Shown: positions 27,608-36,576 of the stretch, one piece after another
Layout of the letters: every line of letters begins with the position of its first letter
Numbering within the stretch: position 1 is the first letter of the stretch
Assembly (NCBI RefSeq): GCF_900241005.1
Contig: NZ_OEST01000001.1
Span: 248,001 to 312,000, forward strand
Direction: 5' to 3'
DNA length: 64,000 nt
Source: Bacteroides cutis
Lineage (GTDB): Bacteria > Bacteroidota > Bacteroidia > Bacteroidales > Bacteroidaceae
Position numbers and translations under genes: made by a program
The notes under the pieces: model-generated
What the model saw: only the letters and a program-made list of their open reading frames with translations
The model's database searches: none
Told to the model about the DNA's origin: nothing

Positions 27608-28090
27608 TTATTTCTCCGGATAACGCATATTCTCTTCCCGTATCTGCTCCAATATCTCATGCAGATATTTGGCGGATTCCCATTTAGCCATCGGCAAATC
27701 GTGAAGCAAATAATTTCCACAGTCCTGCGGAGCAGCACCAGGTATTTCACCCTCATATCCGGCAATAAAACGGAAAGTATCCTGCATCAGAGATACGATG
27801 TCTTGCGGTTGCAAATCACCTTTCATCAATAGATAATTACCGGTAAGACATCCCATAGGTCCCCAATAAATAATCTTATCCTGCCATTGTGGTTCGTTAC
27901 GCAAATAAGTGGCAGCCAGATGTTCTATAGTATGCAGGGCACCCTGTCCTAAAGCCGGTTCACGGTTGGGCTCTTTCATACGAATATCAAAAGTTGTAAC
28001 AACTTCTCCGTTCACTTCATCTTTGCGGGATACATAAATGCCACGCAACAAACGGATGTGATCAATAGTAAAACTGGGAATCTTCTTCAT
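27608..28090 (-). CDS. luxS: S-ribosylhomocysteine lyase
   Basis: 160 residues, normal for LuxS. It splits S-ribosylhomocysteine to homocysteine and DPD, the AI-2 precursor. The metal and catalytic set is complete: H53, E56 and H57 in HTIEHLA, catalytic C81 in GPMGCLTG, and metal-ligand C124 in PQDCGNY. It starts 10 bases after mtnN, whose product is its substrate, so the pair forms the two-step SAH detoxification route. Whether AI-2 is used as a signal cannot be read from sequence. Confidence 0.97.
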   Translation of the reverse strand: MKKIPSFTIDHIRLLRGIYVSRKDEVNGEVVTTFDIRMKEPNREPALGQGALHTIEHLAATYLRNEPQWQDKIIYWGPMGCLTGNYLLMKGDLQPQDIVSLMQDTFRFIAGYEGEIPGAAPQDCGNYLLHDLPMAKWESAKYLHEILEQIREENMRYPEK

Positions 28091-28100
28091 GATTTATAAT

Positions 28101-28811
28101 TTATAATTGTAACTTATCAGGCAGCGTAGAAAGGAAAGCCCAAGTGGTAAGGAACGAACGTTCTGCCATAGTCTCCCAGAAACCGGTATATTGCGCCGAA
28201 TGGTCTTCTATCCCCGGCGTGTCACTAATGATGCGGAAACTAAGGAAAGGTGTGTTATACAGATAACAAACCTGCGCAATGGCCGTGGATTCCATATCGA
28301 CTGCAATCCCATCAGGGAAACGACGTTTAATAGCATCCAGCCCTACACGGTTGGTAATAAATTGATCACCAGTACAAATCAACCCGCTATGGATACGGCT
28401 GCCTTGCTCGACGCTGTTTAGCGATAAAGCATGTTTCAGCAGGAAAGCACAGCCCTCATATACGGCAGGCATTTCTGCCATCTGTCCATATTCATAATCT
28501 TCACCACACCACACATCATGGTACACCAGACGTTCACTTACAACCACATCCGCTACATCCAGACAGGTATCAATACCACCCGCCACACCGGTACTGACCA
28601 CACAATCGGGCGTGAAACGGCGTATCAGTTCCGTGGCTCCTACTGCAGCATTCACCTTACCGATACCACATTGTGTAAGTATCACACGGTTGCTGCCAAG
28701 CATTCCGTCCACATAATGCAAATTGCCATAAGCCGACTCTTCTTTCTTCTGTAAACGCTCCACCAACTGGCGGTGCTCGCTATCCATTGCACTGATAACA
28801 CCTACTGTCAT
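28101..28811 (-). CDS. mtnN: 5'-methylthioadenosine/S-adenosylhomocysteine nucleosidase
   Basis: 236 residues from ATG 28811 (MTVGVISAMDSEHRQLVERL). An in-frame ATG at 28835 would add eight unconserved residues. It removes adenine from SAH and MTA. Motifs are GVISAMDSE at the start, STGVAGGID in the middle and AVDMESTAIAQVCY with the ribose-binding Met-Glu, plus the catalytic Asp in RIISDTPG. First gene of the mtnN-luxS operon. A TACCTTTG box lies 27-34 bases upstream. Confidence 0.95.
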   Translation of the reverse strand: MTVGVISAMDSEHRQLVERLQKKEESAYGNLHYVDGMLGSNRVILTQCGIGKVNAAVGATELIRRFTPDCVVSTGVAGGIDTCLDVADVVVSERLVYHDVWCGEDYEYGQMAEMPAVYEGCAFLLKHALSLNSVEQGSRIHSGLICTGDQFITNRVGLDAIKRRFPDGIAVDMESTAIAQVCYLYNTPFLSFRIISDTPGIEDHSAQYTGFWETMAERSFLTTWAFLSTLPDKLQL

Positions 28812-28837
28812 ATTCTTCTCAATATATATTTGCAAGG

Positions 28838-28845
28838 CAAAGGTA
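28838..28845 (-). promoter_or_regulatory. -7 box of the mtnN-luxS operon
   Basis: TACCTTTG on the minus strand, 27 bases before the mtnN ATG. Confidence 0.55.
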
Positions 28846-28898
28846 CAATATTTCCATAAGATAAGCCATATACTGACATCAAAAAGAGACGAGCTTAT

Positions 28899-28929
28899 TT
28901 TGCATTACTTCCAGTTTAAACTATCTTTG
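28899..28929 (+). promoter_or_regulatory. Promoter of the YfhO-family gene
   Basis: TTTG (28899-28902) and TATCTTTG (28922-28929) separated by 19 bases: a full consensus Bacteroidetes promoter, 28 bases before the ATG. Confidence 0.8.
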
Positions 28930-28956
28930 CAACCATTATAAAAAACGTAGTTCAAG

Positions 28957-31467
28957 ATGATAAAGAAGATTCTTCCTGATTTGATTGCCATCCTGGCATT
29001 TGCACTACTTTCATTCGCTTACTTTTTTCCGGCGGATATAGAAGACCGTATTCTGTTCCAGCATGACACTGCTGCAGGAGCCGGTGCGGGACAAGAAGCC
29101 GCCCTGTATAACGAACAGACGGGAGAGAAAACTCGTTGGACAAACTCTCTTTTCGGTGGTATGCCGACGTACCAAATCGCCCCATCTTATGAATCGGGTA
29201 CGCCTTTGCGATGGACGCAGAAAGTTTACCAACTATTCCTGCCCAGCTATGTCAATCTGACCTTCATCCTGATGTTAGGATTCTACATTTTGCTTCGTGT
29301 ATTCGGTATATCGGTATGGCTCGCTGGTTTAGGAAGTATTCTATGGGCCTTTTCGTCCTACTTCTTTATTCTGATTTCAGCCGGACATATCTGGAAGTTT
29401 ATTACCCTTGCTTATATTCCTCCCACAATAGCGGGTATCATATTGGCTTACCGTGGTAAGCTATTAGCAGGAGGTATCGTAACAGCCATCTTCGTTGCCC
29501 TGCAAATTATGTCCAACCATGTGCAGATGTCCTATTATTTTCTATTTGTCATCTTGTTCATCATGGGAGCCTATTTTGAGGATGCCTGGCGTAACAAGAC
29601 ATTGCCCGAATTCTTTAAAGCCAGTGCAGTGTTGTTTGTAGCTGCCCTCATCGGTGTAGCTGCCAACCTCTCCAACCTTTATCATACCTATACGTACAGT
29701 AAAGAAACCATGCGTGGCAAAAGCGAACTGGTACAAACCGGCGATGCAGCCAAACAGACAAGTAGCGGATTGGATCGTGATTATATCACACAATGGAGTT
29801 ACGGCATTGACGAAACTCTTACCTTGCTTGTCCCCAATTTCAAAGGTGGAGCATCTACCCCACTTATCCAGAGCGAAACGGCCATGGAGAAAGCCAATCC
29901 CATGTATAGCGGTTTATACAGCCAACTGACACAATATTTTGGCAGCCAACCCATGACAGCAGGTCCCGTTTATGTAGGCGCTTTCGTGCTGTTTCTTTTC
30001 GTATTGGGGTGTTTCATCGTAAAAGGACCATTAAAATGGGCTTTAATTGGCGCCACTTTCTTCTCTATTGTTCTTGCCTGGGGTAAGAACTTCATGCCGC
30101 TAACGGACTTTTTCATCGACTATATTCCGATGTACAACAAATTCCGCGCTGTATCATCCATCCTCGTTATAGCGGAATTTACCATACCGTTATTGGCTAT
30201 TTTTGCTTTGAAACGCATATTGGATGAGCCCGAGATATTGAAAAAAAACAGAAAAGCGATCGGTATCAGCATAGCACTCACAGCCGGTGTCGCCTTGTTA
30301 CTTGCCGTGGCACCCGGTAGTCTTGGTTCAGGTTTCGTCCCTGCCCAAGAAGCACAAATGTTACAGAATGCCGTAAACCAACAAATGATACCGGCCAACG
30401 AGTTACCGGGTATTCTCGCCAATTTACAGGAAGTACGTTCTGCTCTTGTCAGCACCGATGCTTTACGCAGTTTCTTGATTATCGGTATCGGCTGCGCATT
30501 ATTGGGACTTTATGCCGCCCGTAAATTAAACAAAACCGTTACCGTCAGCGCCATAATCGTATTGTGTATCGGTGATATGTGGAATATCAACAAACGTTAT
30601 CTCAACGATAGCCAATTCGTTCCGCGTTCCACTCAAACTCAAACATTCACCAAGACAAAAGCAGACGAGTTGATTTTGCAAGATAAAGCTTTAGATTATC
30701 GCGTACTGAACCTTGCCAGCAATACATTCAACGAAAATAATACTTCTTATTGGCATAAAAGTGTCGGTGGTTACCATGCCGCCAAGTTACGCCGTTATCA
30801 GGAAATGATAGAGCATCACATCAGTCCTGAAATGCAAGCTGTATATAAGGAAGTAGCCACTGCAGGTGGTGAAATGGACAGTGTGGATGCTTCTAAGTTC
30901 CGCATACTGAATATGCTGAACACCAAGTTTTTCATTTTCCCTGCCGGACAGCAGGGAGAAACCGTACCCATTCTCAATCCGTACGCTTACGGTAATGCCT
31001 GGTTTGTAGACAAAGTACAATATGTTGATAACGCCAATCAGGAAATAGAAGCTCTGGATAGCATTCTTCCTACAGAAACAGCTGTAGTGGATGTCCGTTT
31101 CAAAGATATACTGAATGGTGTAACAGAAGTATATAAAGATAGTTTATCCACCATTCGCCTGACAAGTTACGAACCTAACCGTTTGGTATACGAAACAGAA
31201 AATGCCAAAGACGGCATCGCTGTATTCTCCGAGATCTACTATCCTGACGGTTGGCAAGTCACCATTGACGGGCAAGCCGCCAAGCTGGCACGCGCTGATT
31301 ACATCTTACGTGTCCTGTATGTTCCTGCCGGCAAACATACCATTGAGATGCGTTTCGACCCAAAGAGTCTGCACGTAACGGAAGGTATTGCTTATGGAGC
31401 CTTCGCACTCCTGATTATGGGAGTAATCGTACTTGTAGTGATGACACGAAAAAGAAAAATGGTTTAA
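28957..31467 (+). CDS. YfhO-family multi-spanning membrane protein
   Basis: 836 residues with about 12 transmembrane helices, then a periplasmic C-terminal region (about 550-800) and a last helix followed by RKRK. The first loop holds FQHDTAAGAGAG and the second SLFGGMPTYQ, both typical of the YfhO family. YfhO proteins resemble GT-C glycosyltransferases and in Firmicutes take part in glycosylation of lipoteichoic acid. In Bacteroides the substrate is unknown, but a lipid-linked sugar is the usual guess. It is transcribed alone. Confidence 0.88.
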   Translation: MIKKILPDLIAILAFALLSFAYFFPADIEDRILFQHDTAAGAGAGQEAALYNEQTGEKTRWTNSLFGGMPTYQIAPSYESGTPLRWTQKVYQLFLPSYVNLTFILMLGFYILLRVFGISVWLAGLGSILWAFSSYFFILISAGHIWKFITLAYIPPTIAGIILAYRGKLLAGGIVTAIFVALQIMSNHVQMSYYFLFVILFIMGAYFEDAWRNKTLPEFFKASAVLFVAALIGVAANLSNLYHTYTYSKETMRGKSELVQTGDAAKQTSSGLDRDYITQWSYGIDETLTLLVPNFKGGASTPLIQSETAMEKANPMYSGLYSQLTQYFGSQPMTAGPVYVGAFVLFLFVLGCFIVKGPLKWALIGATFFSIVLAWGKNFMPLTDFFIDYIPMYNKFRAVSSILVIAEFTIPLLAIFALKRILDEPEILKKNRKAIGISIALTAGVALLLAVAPGSLGSGFVPAQEAQMLQNAVNQQMIPANELPGILANLQEVRSALVSTDALRSFLIIGIGCALLGLYAARKLNKTVTVSAIIVLCIGDMWNINKRYLNDSQFVPRSTQTQTFTKTKADELILQDKALDYRVLNLASNTFNENNTSYWHKSVGGYHAAKLRRYQEMIEHHISPEMQAVYKEVATAGGEMDSVDASKFRILNMLNTKFFIFPAGQQGETVPILNPYAYGNAWFVDKVQYVDNANQEIEALDSILPTETAVVDVRFKDILNGVTEVYKDSLSTIRLTSYEPNRLVYETENAKDGIAVFSEIYYPDGWQVTIDGQAAKLARADYILRVLYVPAGKHTIEMRFDPKSLHVTEGIAYGAFALLIMGVIVLVVMTRKRKMV

Positions 31468-31777
31468 AAAGCTGCGTTAAAGCGGGGCACGTAGATATTT
31501 AAGGGAGATTTGTTTGATATACTTGATAAATCCTTTTGATACTGTATTCATCACGGAGAACACAAGGGGATATCGTTTTTTTACCGGACGAGATGTCTGA
31601 AGCTGTATGCTTGGCGCATCAATCTGTCAAATTGATTTCAAAACGGCACCCATCAGATGCTTTTTATCTCCGAACCGCCCGTTTTGCTGACACACCCGCT
31701 TCCCGAAAAATCCGGAAGCGTGCGATTGGGTGCATAAACATGCGGCATTTTCACCGAATATCCCGCCTCCCGCACGA

Positions 31778-31887
31778 GGGATGTTAACATCCGACGTAAG
31801 GGATATTAACTTCCAGCGTGAGGGATATTAACTTCCGGCGTGAGGGATATTAACTTCCGGCGTGAGGGATATTAACTTCCCTCACGG
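31778..31887. repeat. Array B: five palindromic 22-base units
   Basis: Units at 31778-31799, 31800-31821, 31822-31843, 31844-31865 and 31866-31887, exactly 22 bases each. They read GGGATATTAACTTCC plus a linker such as GGCGTGA. Unit 1 holds a perfect 14-base palindrome, GGATGTTAACATCC; units 2-5 are decayed forms. The last unit and its flank form GTGAGGGA / TCCCTCAC around 8 bases (31862-31885). The sequence is unrelated to array A, but period and dyad layout are the same. Confidence 0.88.
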
Positions 31888-31937
31888 GAAAAACGGACAT
31901 TTCTCCCACAAACGCCCTTTTTCTCCCGTGAAAAGAG

Positions 31938-31945
31938 TACTTTTG
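31938..31945 (+). promoter_or_regulatory. Orphan -7-like box
   Basis: TACTTTTG matches TAnnTTTG but lies in non-coding DNA and points at the 3' end of a convergent gene. No clear -33 element. It may be chance or a small RNA promoter. Confidence 0.25.
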
Positions 31946-32240
31946 CACGATCAGCTCGCAGTTTTTCGTCTATTTGGATTGTTTATATTTATGTATTTCA
32001 CTATCCATGAGCAAGATACAGATTTTCGTCCGTATATTTTCGCTTGCGCCTGCCGACGGGTAGAAATACGCGTTTCCCGGGACACGGAAAGTACAAAATG
32101 TCAAAAATGGACACAGCAATACCAGGATTTCTTGAAAACCGCATAGAGCAGCACCTCGAAACCGGGTGATCCGTACCTGAAATTATAACACCATACAAGA
32201 GAAAAAATAAGTTTTCAGGCACTTCCTTTCACAGATTTCT

Positions 32241-33881
32241 TTAGTCTTCCTCAGTATATCGATTATACCGATATCGGTCTTCCTGCTCTTTCAAAGCAGC
32301 ATCCACCATTTCCTCACTGTAACAACCAGAATTTGCAATGATTTCAACTAACTCATCATCTGTCTTCTGCACTACTTTATCATGTATCATAGCTTGCTTG
32401 TTCATCTCTTTCCTATTCTGCTGGATAGTTTCCACAGCTTGTACAAACCTTTCATTATAATCTTCTCTGTTCGCTAAAATTTCTTTCAATTCTTCATCTG
32501 ATTTGTTGGCAAGCTTAGCGGATATTTGCTCGTCAATCCCCGACGACTCCGGTATCCACGGGCGTTGCGGCTGCGAAGCGACCTCAGCAATGTCGTCTTC
32601 GGGAACAACTTCACCTTTACCAAAGACACCCGAAATGACAGAACGCCAGCCAATAATAGCAAGATAAAGATAAATCCAGGGAAGAATAGTATAAATATCA
32701 CCTAAACCCTCAAAGTACACACCCGGAATATACGAGCGAAGTGATCCATAAACCAAGTCAGTCAGGATCAATGAATAGTAAACAATAAGATAAGTAGTTC
32801 CTTCTCTTACAAAACGATTTTGCCAATTTTTCCTCAATTGACAAAAAGCAATGATAAACAAGAGGGGAGCCGCCCACATAGAAAACACACGATAAATCCA
32901 AACACGCATATCGCCTTCACTACCGGCATAAAAAAGAATGACATTGAGCAAATAACCCATCATATACATTCCGGCGGCAACTGCCATCAAAGTAAACACC
33001 GCCTTTTTCTCAATCTGCTTTGACCGTATGACAATAAATGCTATCAACATCATCACTCCACCGATAATAAAAGCTATGATATAGCCGGCATCATATAATT
33101 TTCCTATCGGAACATCAGGCGCAACAGTGCCTGCATAACGGCCTACCAACCCATTGAATACGTCATAGAACGCTGTAGCCAGAATGATGCTACACGTAAT
33201 CATCCATCCGCCAGGCGCATCACTGATACGCCAACGCTCAACGGTAGTACGTCCCTCCACCGTCAAAGGTATTGCATTCTTGATACTCGACCATCCACTG
33301 AGTACCACAAAAAATAGAATAAAACATATAATACCTTCAAGAATGAATCCTATTAACGGAATGATTCCCAATACAGCGGCCACAACCGACCATATCATAG
33401 CCGCACGCAAGCGCCCCGCTCCTCGACTGGCTTCTTCGGGAAAAGTGTACGAACGCTTCAAACTGCCGTAACCACCAATCATAATAAAGAATGCAACTAC
33501 ACTCGCCACAAATGCCAAAAACCAACCGAACACCGGAATAAATTTCAAGACCTGACTCACCAATCCCCAAACGGCCCCCTTACGGATATTCAATATCGCA
33601 TGTGCATCGGCAGCCTTCTGTAGTTTAGCAAACCCTGTCAAACCACCAAAATACAACACGTAAGCAAAAACCATAAGCAGTGGTACTACAACATCCGAAG
33701 CGTCCGCCCCAAACATGCTGCCATCGATATTCCCACTCATCAGCATATAGCCGATACCGCTTAAGTTGTCTATCTTATCATAAAGTGATACAATCGCCTC
33801 AATCAAGGGCATCAGGGAAATAATCAAGACTGCGTTGAAAATGTTCCCGCCTTTTTCACGCCAAAGTGTAGTTACCTTCAT
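32241..33881 (-). CDS. Multi-spanning membrane protein with duplicated C-terminal motif, function unknown
   Basis: 546 residues, not assigned to a named family. About ten hydrophobic segments fill residues 10-430: a first block (about 15-215), a linker with VEGRTTVERWRISDAPGG, and a second block (about 225-420). The hydrophilic C-terminus has two copies of the same motif, KSDEELKEILANREDYNER and KTDDELVEIIANSGCYSEE, about 50 residues apart. Each looks like a short helical hairpin. This kind of repeat is seen on other Bacteroides membrane proteins and may bind a partner. It is monocistronic and divergent from rbfA. Location is the inner membrane; role unknown. Confidence 0.8.
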   Translation of the reverse strand: MKVTTLWREKGGNIFNAVLIISLMPLIEAIVSLYDKIDNLSGIGYMLMSGNIDGSMFGADASDVVVPLLMVFAYVLYFGGLTGFAKLQKAADAHAILNIRKGAVWGLVSQVLKFIPVFGWFLAFVASVVAFFIMIGGYGSLKRSYTFPEEASRGAGRLRAAMIWSVVAAVLGIIPLIGFILEGIICFILFFVVLSGWSSIKNAIPLTVEGRTTVERWRISDAPGGWMITCSIILATAFYDVFNGLVGRYAGTVAPDVPIGKLYDAGYIIAFIIGGVMMLIAFIVIRSKQIEKKAVFTLMAVAAGMYMMGYLLNVILFYAGSEGDMRVWIYRVFSMWAAPLLFIIAFCQLRKNWQNRFVREGTTYLIVYYSLILTDLVYGSLRSYIPGVYFEGLGDIYTILPWIYLYLAIIGWRSVISGVFGKGEVVPEDDIAEVASQPQRPWIPESSGIDEQISAKLANKSDEELKEILANREDYNERFVQAVETIQQNRKEMNKQAMIHDKVVQKTDDELVEIIANSGCYSEEMVDAALKEQEDRYRYNRYTEED

Positions 33882-34020
33882 AGTAATTATTATTAAGTTT
33901 TAATATTCCTCAAATATCAATATATTTTAAATAAAAAACAAACTTTCTCTTCCAATTATTTTACATACATAACGTCACGTCTATCAAATAACACGCACTT
34001 GTATCGGACATGCAAAAATT

Positions 34021-34056
34021 ACGTTAGGAATTTCAGCCACCTAATAACGTTAGGAA
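34021..34056. promoter_or_regulatory. Repeated ACGTTAGGAA element upstream of rbfA
   Basis: ACGTTAGGAA occurs at 34021-34030 and again at 34047-34056. Between them CCTAA faces TTAGG (CCTAATAACGTTAGG at 34040-34054). It lies in the divergent region between the membrane protein gene and rbfA; a possible operator. Confidence 0.35.
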
Positions 34057-34101
34057 AAATATAAAAAACATATAAATCGAGGACAAAACAATATATTTCA
34101 G

Positions 34102-34109
34102 TACCTTTG
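34102..34109 (+). promoter_or_regulatory. -7 box of rbfA
   Basis: TACCTTTG, 37 bases before the rbfA ATG. Confidence 0.5.
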
Positions 34110-34146
34110 TGTTCTATTTATGTTCTAATAATAAAAAGAAAAGTAT

Positions 34147-34479
34147 ATGGAAAGTACCCGTCAAAATAAAATATCCCGTTTACTCCAGAAAGAGTTGAGT
34201 GACATCTTCTTGTTACAAACCAAATCTATGCCCGGAGTATTAATTTCTGTGAGTGCCGTGCGTATTAGTCCCGATATGAGTGTGGCTCGTGCCTATCTCA
34301 GTATTTTCCCGTCGGAAAAGAGTGAGGAAATCATCAAGAATATCAATGCTAACATGAAATCCATACGTTTTGAATTGGGTACACGTGTACGCCACCAACT
34401 ACGCATTATCCCTGAACTGAAATTTTTTGTAGACGACTCGTTAGATTATTTAGAACGCATTGACGAACTTTTAAAATAA
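34147..34479 (+). CDS. rbfA: 30S ribosome-binding factor RbfA
   Basis: 110 residues, typical length. A KH-like fold that helps mature the 16S rRNA 5' end. Signatures are the start STRQNKISRLLQKELSDIF, VSAVRISPDMSVARAYLSIF, and the C-terminal RHQLRIIPELKFFVDDSLDY. It is followed after 30 bases by an FtsX-type permease, probably in one transcript. Confidence 0.95.
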   Translation: MESTRQNKISRLLQKELSDIFLLQTKSMPGVLISVSAVRISPDMSVARAYLSIFPSEKSEEIIKNINANMKSIRFELGTRVRHQLRIIPELKFFVDDSLDYLERIDELLK

Positions 34480-34509
34480 TGTTTAGTGATTAATGATTAA
34501 ACATTAATT

Positions 34510-35745
34510 ATGCACCTGCCATTTTACATTGCCCGTCGCTACCTCTTTTCTAGAAAGAAGCACAATGCCATTAATATAATCTCCGGTATATCAGTATGCG
34601 GAGTAACATTGGCTACTTTGGCACTGGTATGTACTCTATCTGTATTCAACGGGTTCCAGGATATGGTGGCAGGGTTCTTTACCGCTTTCGACCCGGAATT
34701 GAAAATTACAATTCGCGAAGGGAAAGTTTTCGATCCGCAAGAGTCACGTATTCAACAGATACGAACACTACCGGAGATAGATGTCTGGACAGAAACATTG
34801 GAAGAGAGTGCTATGGTTCAATATAAAGACCGGCAGGCAATGGCAGTTATAAAGGGAGTAGAAAACAACTTTGAGCAACTGACTTCTATTGATAGCTTAC
34901 TCTACGGGACAGGTGAATTCATTTTAGAAGACTCGATTGTAGACTATGGCTTTCTTGGTGTGGAACTGGTCTCTGAACTAGGTACAGGCATTCAGTTCGT
35001 TGATCCATTACAGGTGTTTGCTCCCAAACGGAATGTACGGGTGAATATAGCCAATCCTTCCGCCGCTTTCAACCAAGATTATTTATTCTCACCAGGAGCC
35101 GTGTTTGTTGTCAATCAACAAAAATACGATTCTCGTTACATCCTTACTTCCCTGAACTTTGCACGCCGTTTGTTCAATTACGACACGGAGGTTTCTGCTA
35201 TTGAGTTAAAACTAAAACCAGGGACAAGCACTGACGCTGTACAGAAAAAGATGGAAAATATACTCGGTGATCGGTTCGTTGTACAGAACCGTTATGAACA
35301 ACAAGCTGATGTTTTCCGTATTATGGAAATTGAGAAACTTATTTCTTATCTGTTCCTGACTTTCATCCTCGCCATCGCTTGTTTCAACGTCATCGGTTCG
35401 TTGTCCATGCTGATACTGGATAAGCGTGAAGATGTAGAAACGTTACGTAATCTGGGAGCAGACGACCAGTTGATTTCTCGCATTTTCCTGTTTGAAGGGA
35501 GATTAATTTCTCTATTCGGAGCTATTATCGGTATTATCATCGGATTGTTACTATGTTTCCTGCAAGAGCGATTCGGACTTATCTCATTGGGAGGCGGTAG
35601 CGGCAGCTTTGTGGTCGATGCCTATCCGGTGAGTGTACACGCAACGGATATTATACTGATATTTATGACAGTAATTGCAGTAGGTTTCCTATCTGTATGG
35701 TATCCGGTGAGATATCTCAGCAAACGACTGCTGAAAAAAGGGTGA
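34510..35745 (+). CDS. FtsX-like ABC transporter permease (LolC/LolE type)
   Basis: 411 residues with the four-helix MacB/FtsX layout: TM1 near residues 20-50, a large periplasmic domain (50-265), and three C-terminal helices. The N-terminus FYIARRYLFSRKKHNAINIISGIS is characteristic of lipoprotein-releasing permeases, as is LSMLILDKREDVETLRNLGA before the third membrane block. It likely extracts lipoproteins from the inner membrane together with an ATPase encoded elsewhere. Downstream of rbfA, a common order in Bacteroides. Confidence 0.92.
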   Translation: MHLPFYIARRYLFSRKKHNAINIISGISVCGVTLATLALVCTLSVFNGFQDMVAGFFTAFDPELKITIREGKVFDPQESRIQQIRTLPEIDVWTETLEESAMVQYKDRQAMAVIKGVENNFEQLTSIDSLLYGTGEFILEDSIVDYGFLGVELVSELGTGIQFVDPLQVFAPKRNVRVNIANPSAAFNQDYLFSPGAVFVVNQQKYDSRYILTSLNFARRLFNYDTEVSAIELKLKPGTSTDAVQKKMENILGDRFVVQNRYEQQADVFRIMEIEKLISYLFLTFILAIACFNVIGSLSMLILDKREDVETLRNLGADDQLISRIFLFEGRLISLFGAIIGIIIGLLLCFLQERFGLISLGGGSGSFVVDAYPVSVHATDIILIFMTVIAVGFLSVWYPVRYLSKRLLKKG

Positions 35746-35780
35746 GAAAAAAGACAACGGGAAAAGAAATAGTAAGCCCT

Positions 35781-36461
35781 TTATATCTTGTGGATAATGG
35801 TCAATCCATCACGTAAGGGAAGAATTACTTTTTCTACGCGGTTATCTTTTGCTACCAGATCATTGAATTCTTTAATACGAATGGTTTGCAAATCGGAAGC
35901 ATGGGGGTGCTCTTCCAATACATGGCCATCCCATAAGGTATTATCAGCAACGATATAACCGCCTACTGAAAGATGCGCCAATGCCATCTCATAATATTCA
36001 ATGTATTTACGCTTATCCCCGTCCATAAAAACAAGGTCGAAAGTTATTCCCAACTGCGGAACACGTTCCAAAGCATCACCTATATAAAATTTAATTTTAT
36101 CAGCATAGGCAGAATTCTCCAACCAAGGACGAGTAAAGTCTTCTTGTTCGTCATTGATTTCGAATGTATGCAACATCCCGCCTTCGGGAAGTCCTTCTGC
36201 CATACAAAGAGCGGAATAGCCGCTATAAGTACCTATCTCCAAAATCTGACGGGGACATATCATCCGGACAAACATCTTGAGCATACGTCCCTGCAAATGT
36301 CCTGAAGCCATCCGGGGATAAAGTAACTTGACATGGGTATCTCGATAGAGGGCTTTCAAGTAATCGCTCTCTTGATCAATGTGTGCCAGGATATATTCGT
36401 CTAACGTCATAGGAATTGAGGGTTTAACATTATCATACTGAACGAAATCGAAGAATCCCAT
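35781..36461 (-). CDS. Class I SAM-dependent O-methyltransferase
   Basis: Catechol-O-methyltransferase-like family 3 protein, 226 residues from ATG 36461. The start at 36410 (MTLDEYILAHIDQESDYLKAL) would give 209 residues and fits the family length better, so the start is undecided. SAM-binding motifs: ILEIGTYSGYSALCMAEGLP (motif I), LVFMDGDKRKYIEYYE (metal and catalytic Asp/Lys) and YIVADNTLWDGHV. Methylates a hydroxyl on a small molecule; substrate unknown. Monocistronic, convergent with the FtsX gene. Confidence 0.9.
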   Translation of the reverse strand: MGFFDFVQYDNVKPSIPMTLDEYILAHIDQESDYLKALYRDTHVKLLYPRMASGHLQGRMLKMFVRMICPRQILEIGTYSGYSALCMAEGLPEGGMLHTFEINDEQEDFTRPWLENSAYADKIKFYIGDALERVPQLGITFDLVFMDGDKRKYIEYYEMALAHLSVGGYIVADNTLWDGHVLEEHPHASDLQTIRIKEFNDLVAKDNRVEKVILPLRDGLTIIHKI

Positions 36462-36576
36462 TTTTCAGGAAGATAGACAACTCCACAGAAAAAGGAGATC
36501 CTTCGACAAAAATTCAGGATGACAGGTACTGTCAGATATTACTTTTAAATTAAAGTACTTCGCAAAATACGGTATT

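Larger units (their letters stand above)
31468..32240. other. Long non-coding region containing array B
   Basis: 773 bases between two convergent genes without a credible ORF. It contains a 7-bp hairpin CGCTTCC/GGAAGCG (31697-31720), array B (31778-31887), a CACGGG/CCCGTG inverted pair (31884-31930) and a lone TACTTTTG box at 31938-31945 with no gene downstream in that direction. The rest shows nothing recognisable. Confidence 0.55.

Noticed and set aside
31536-32146. Two short ORFs around array B (31536-31787, 31862-32146)
   Set aside because: No family, one starts within the repeat array, and no promoter or coding-like base use.
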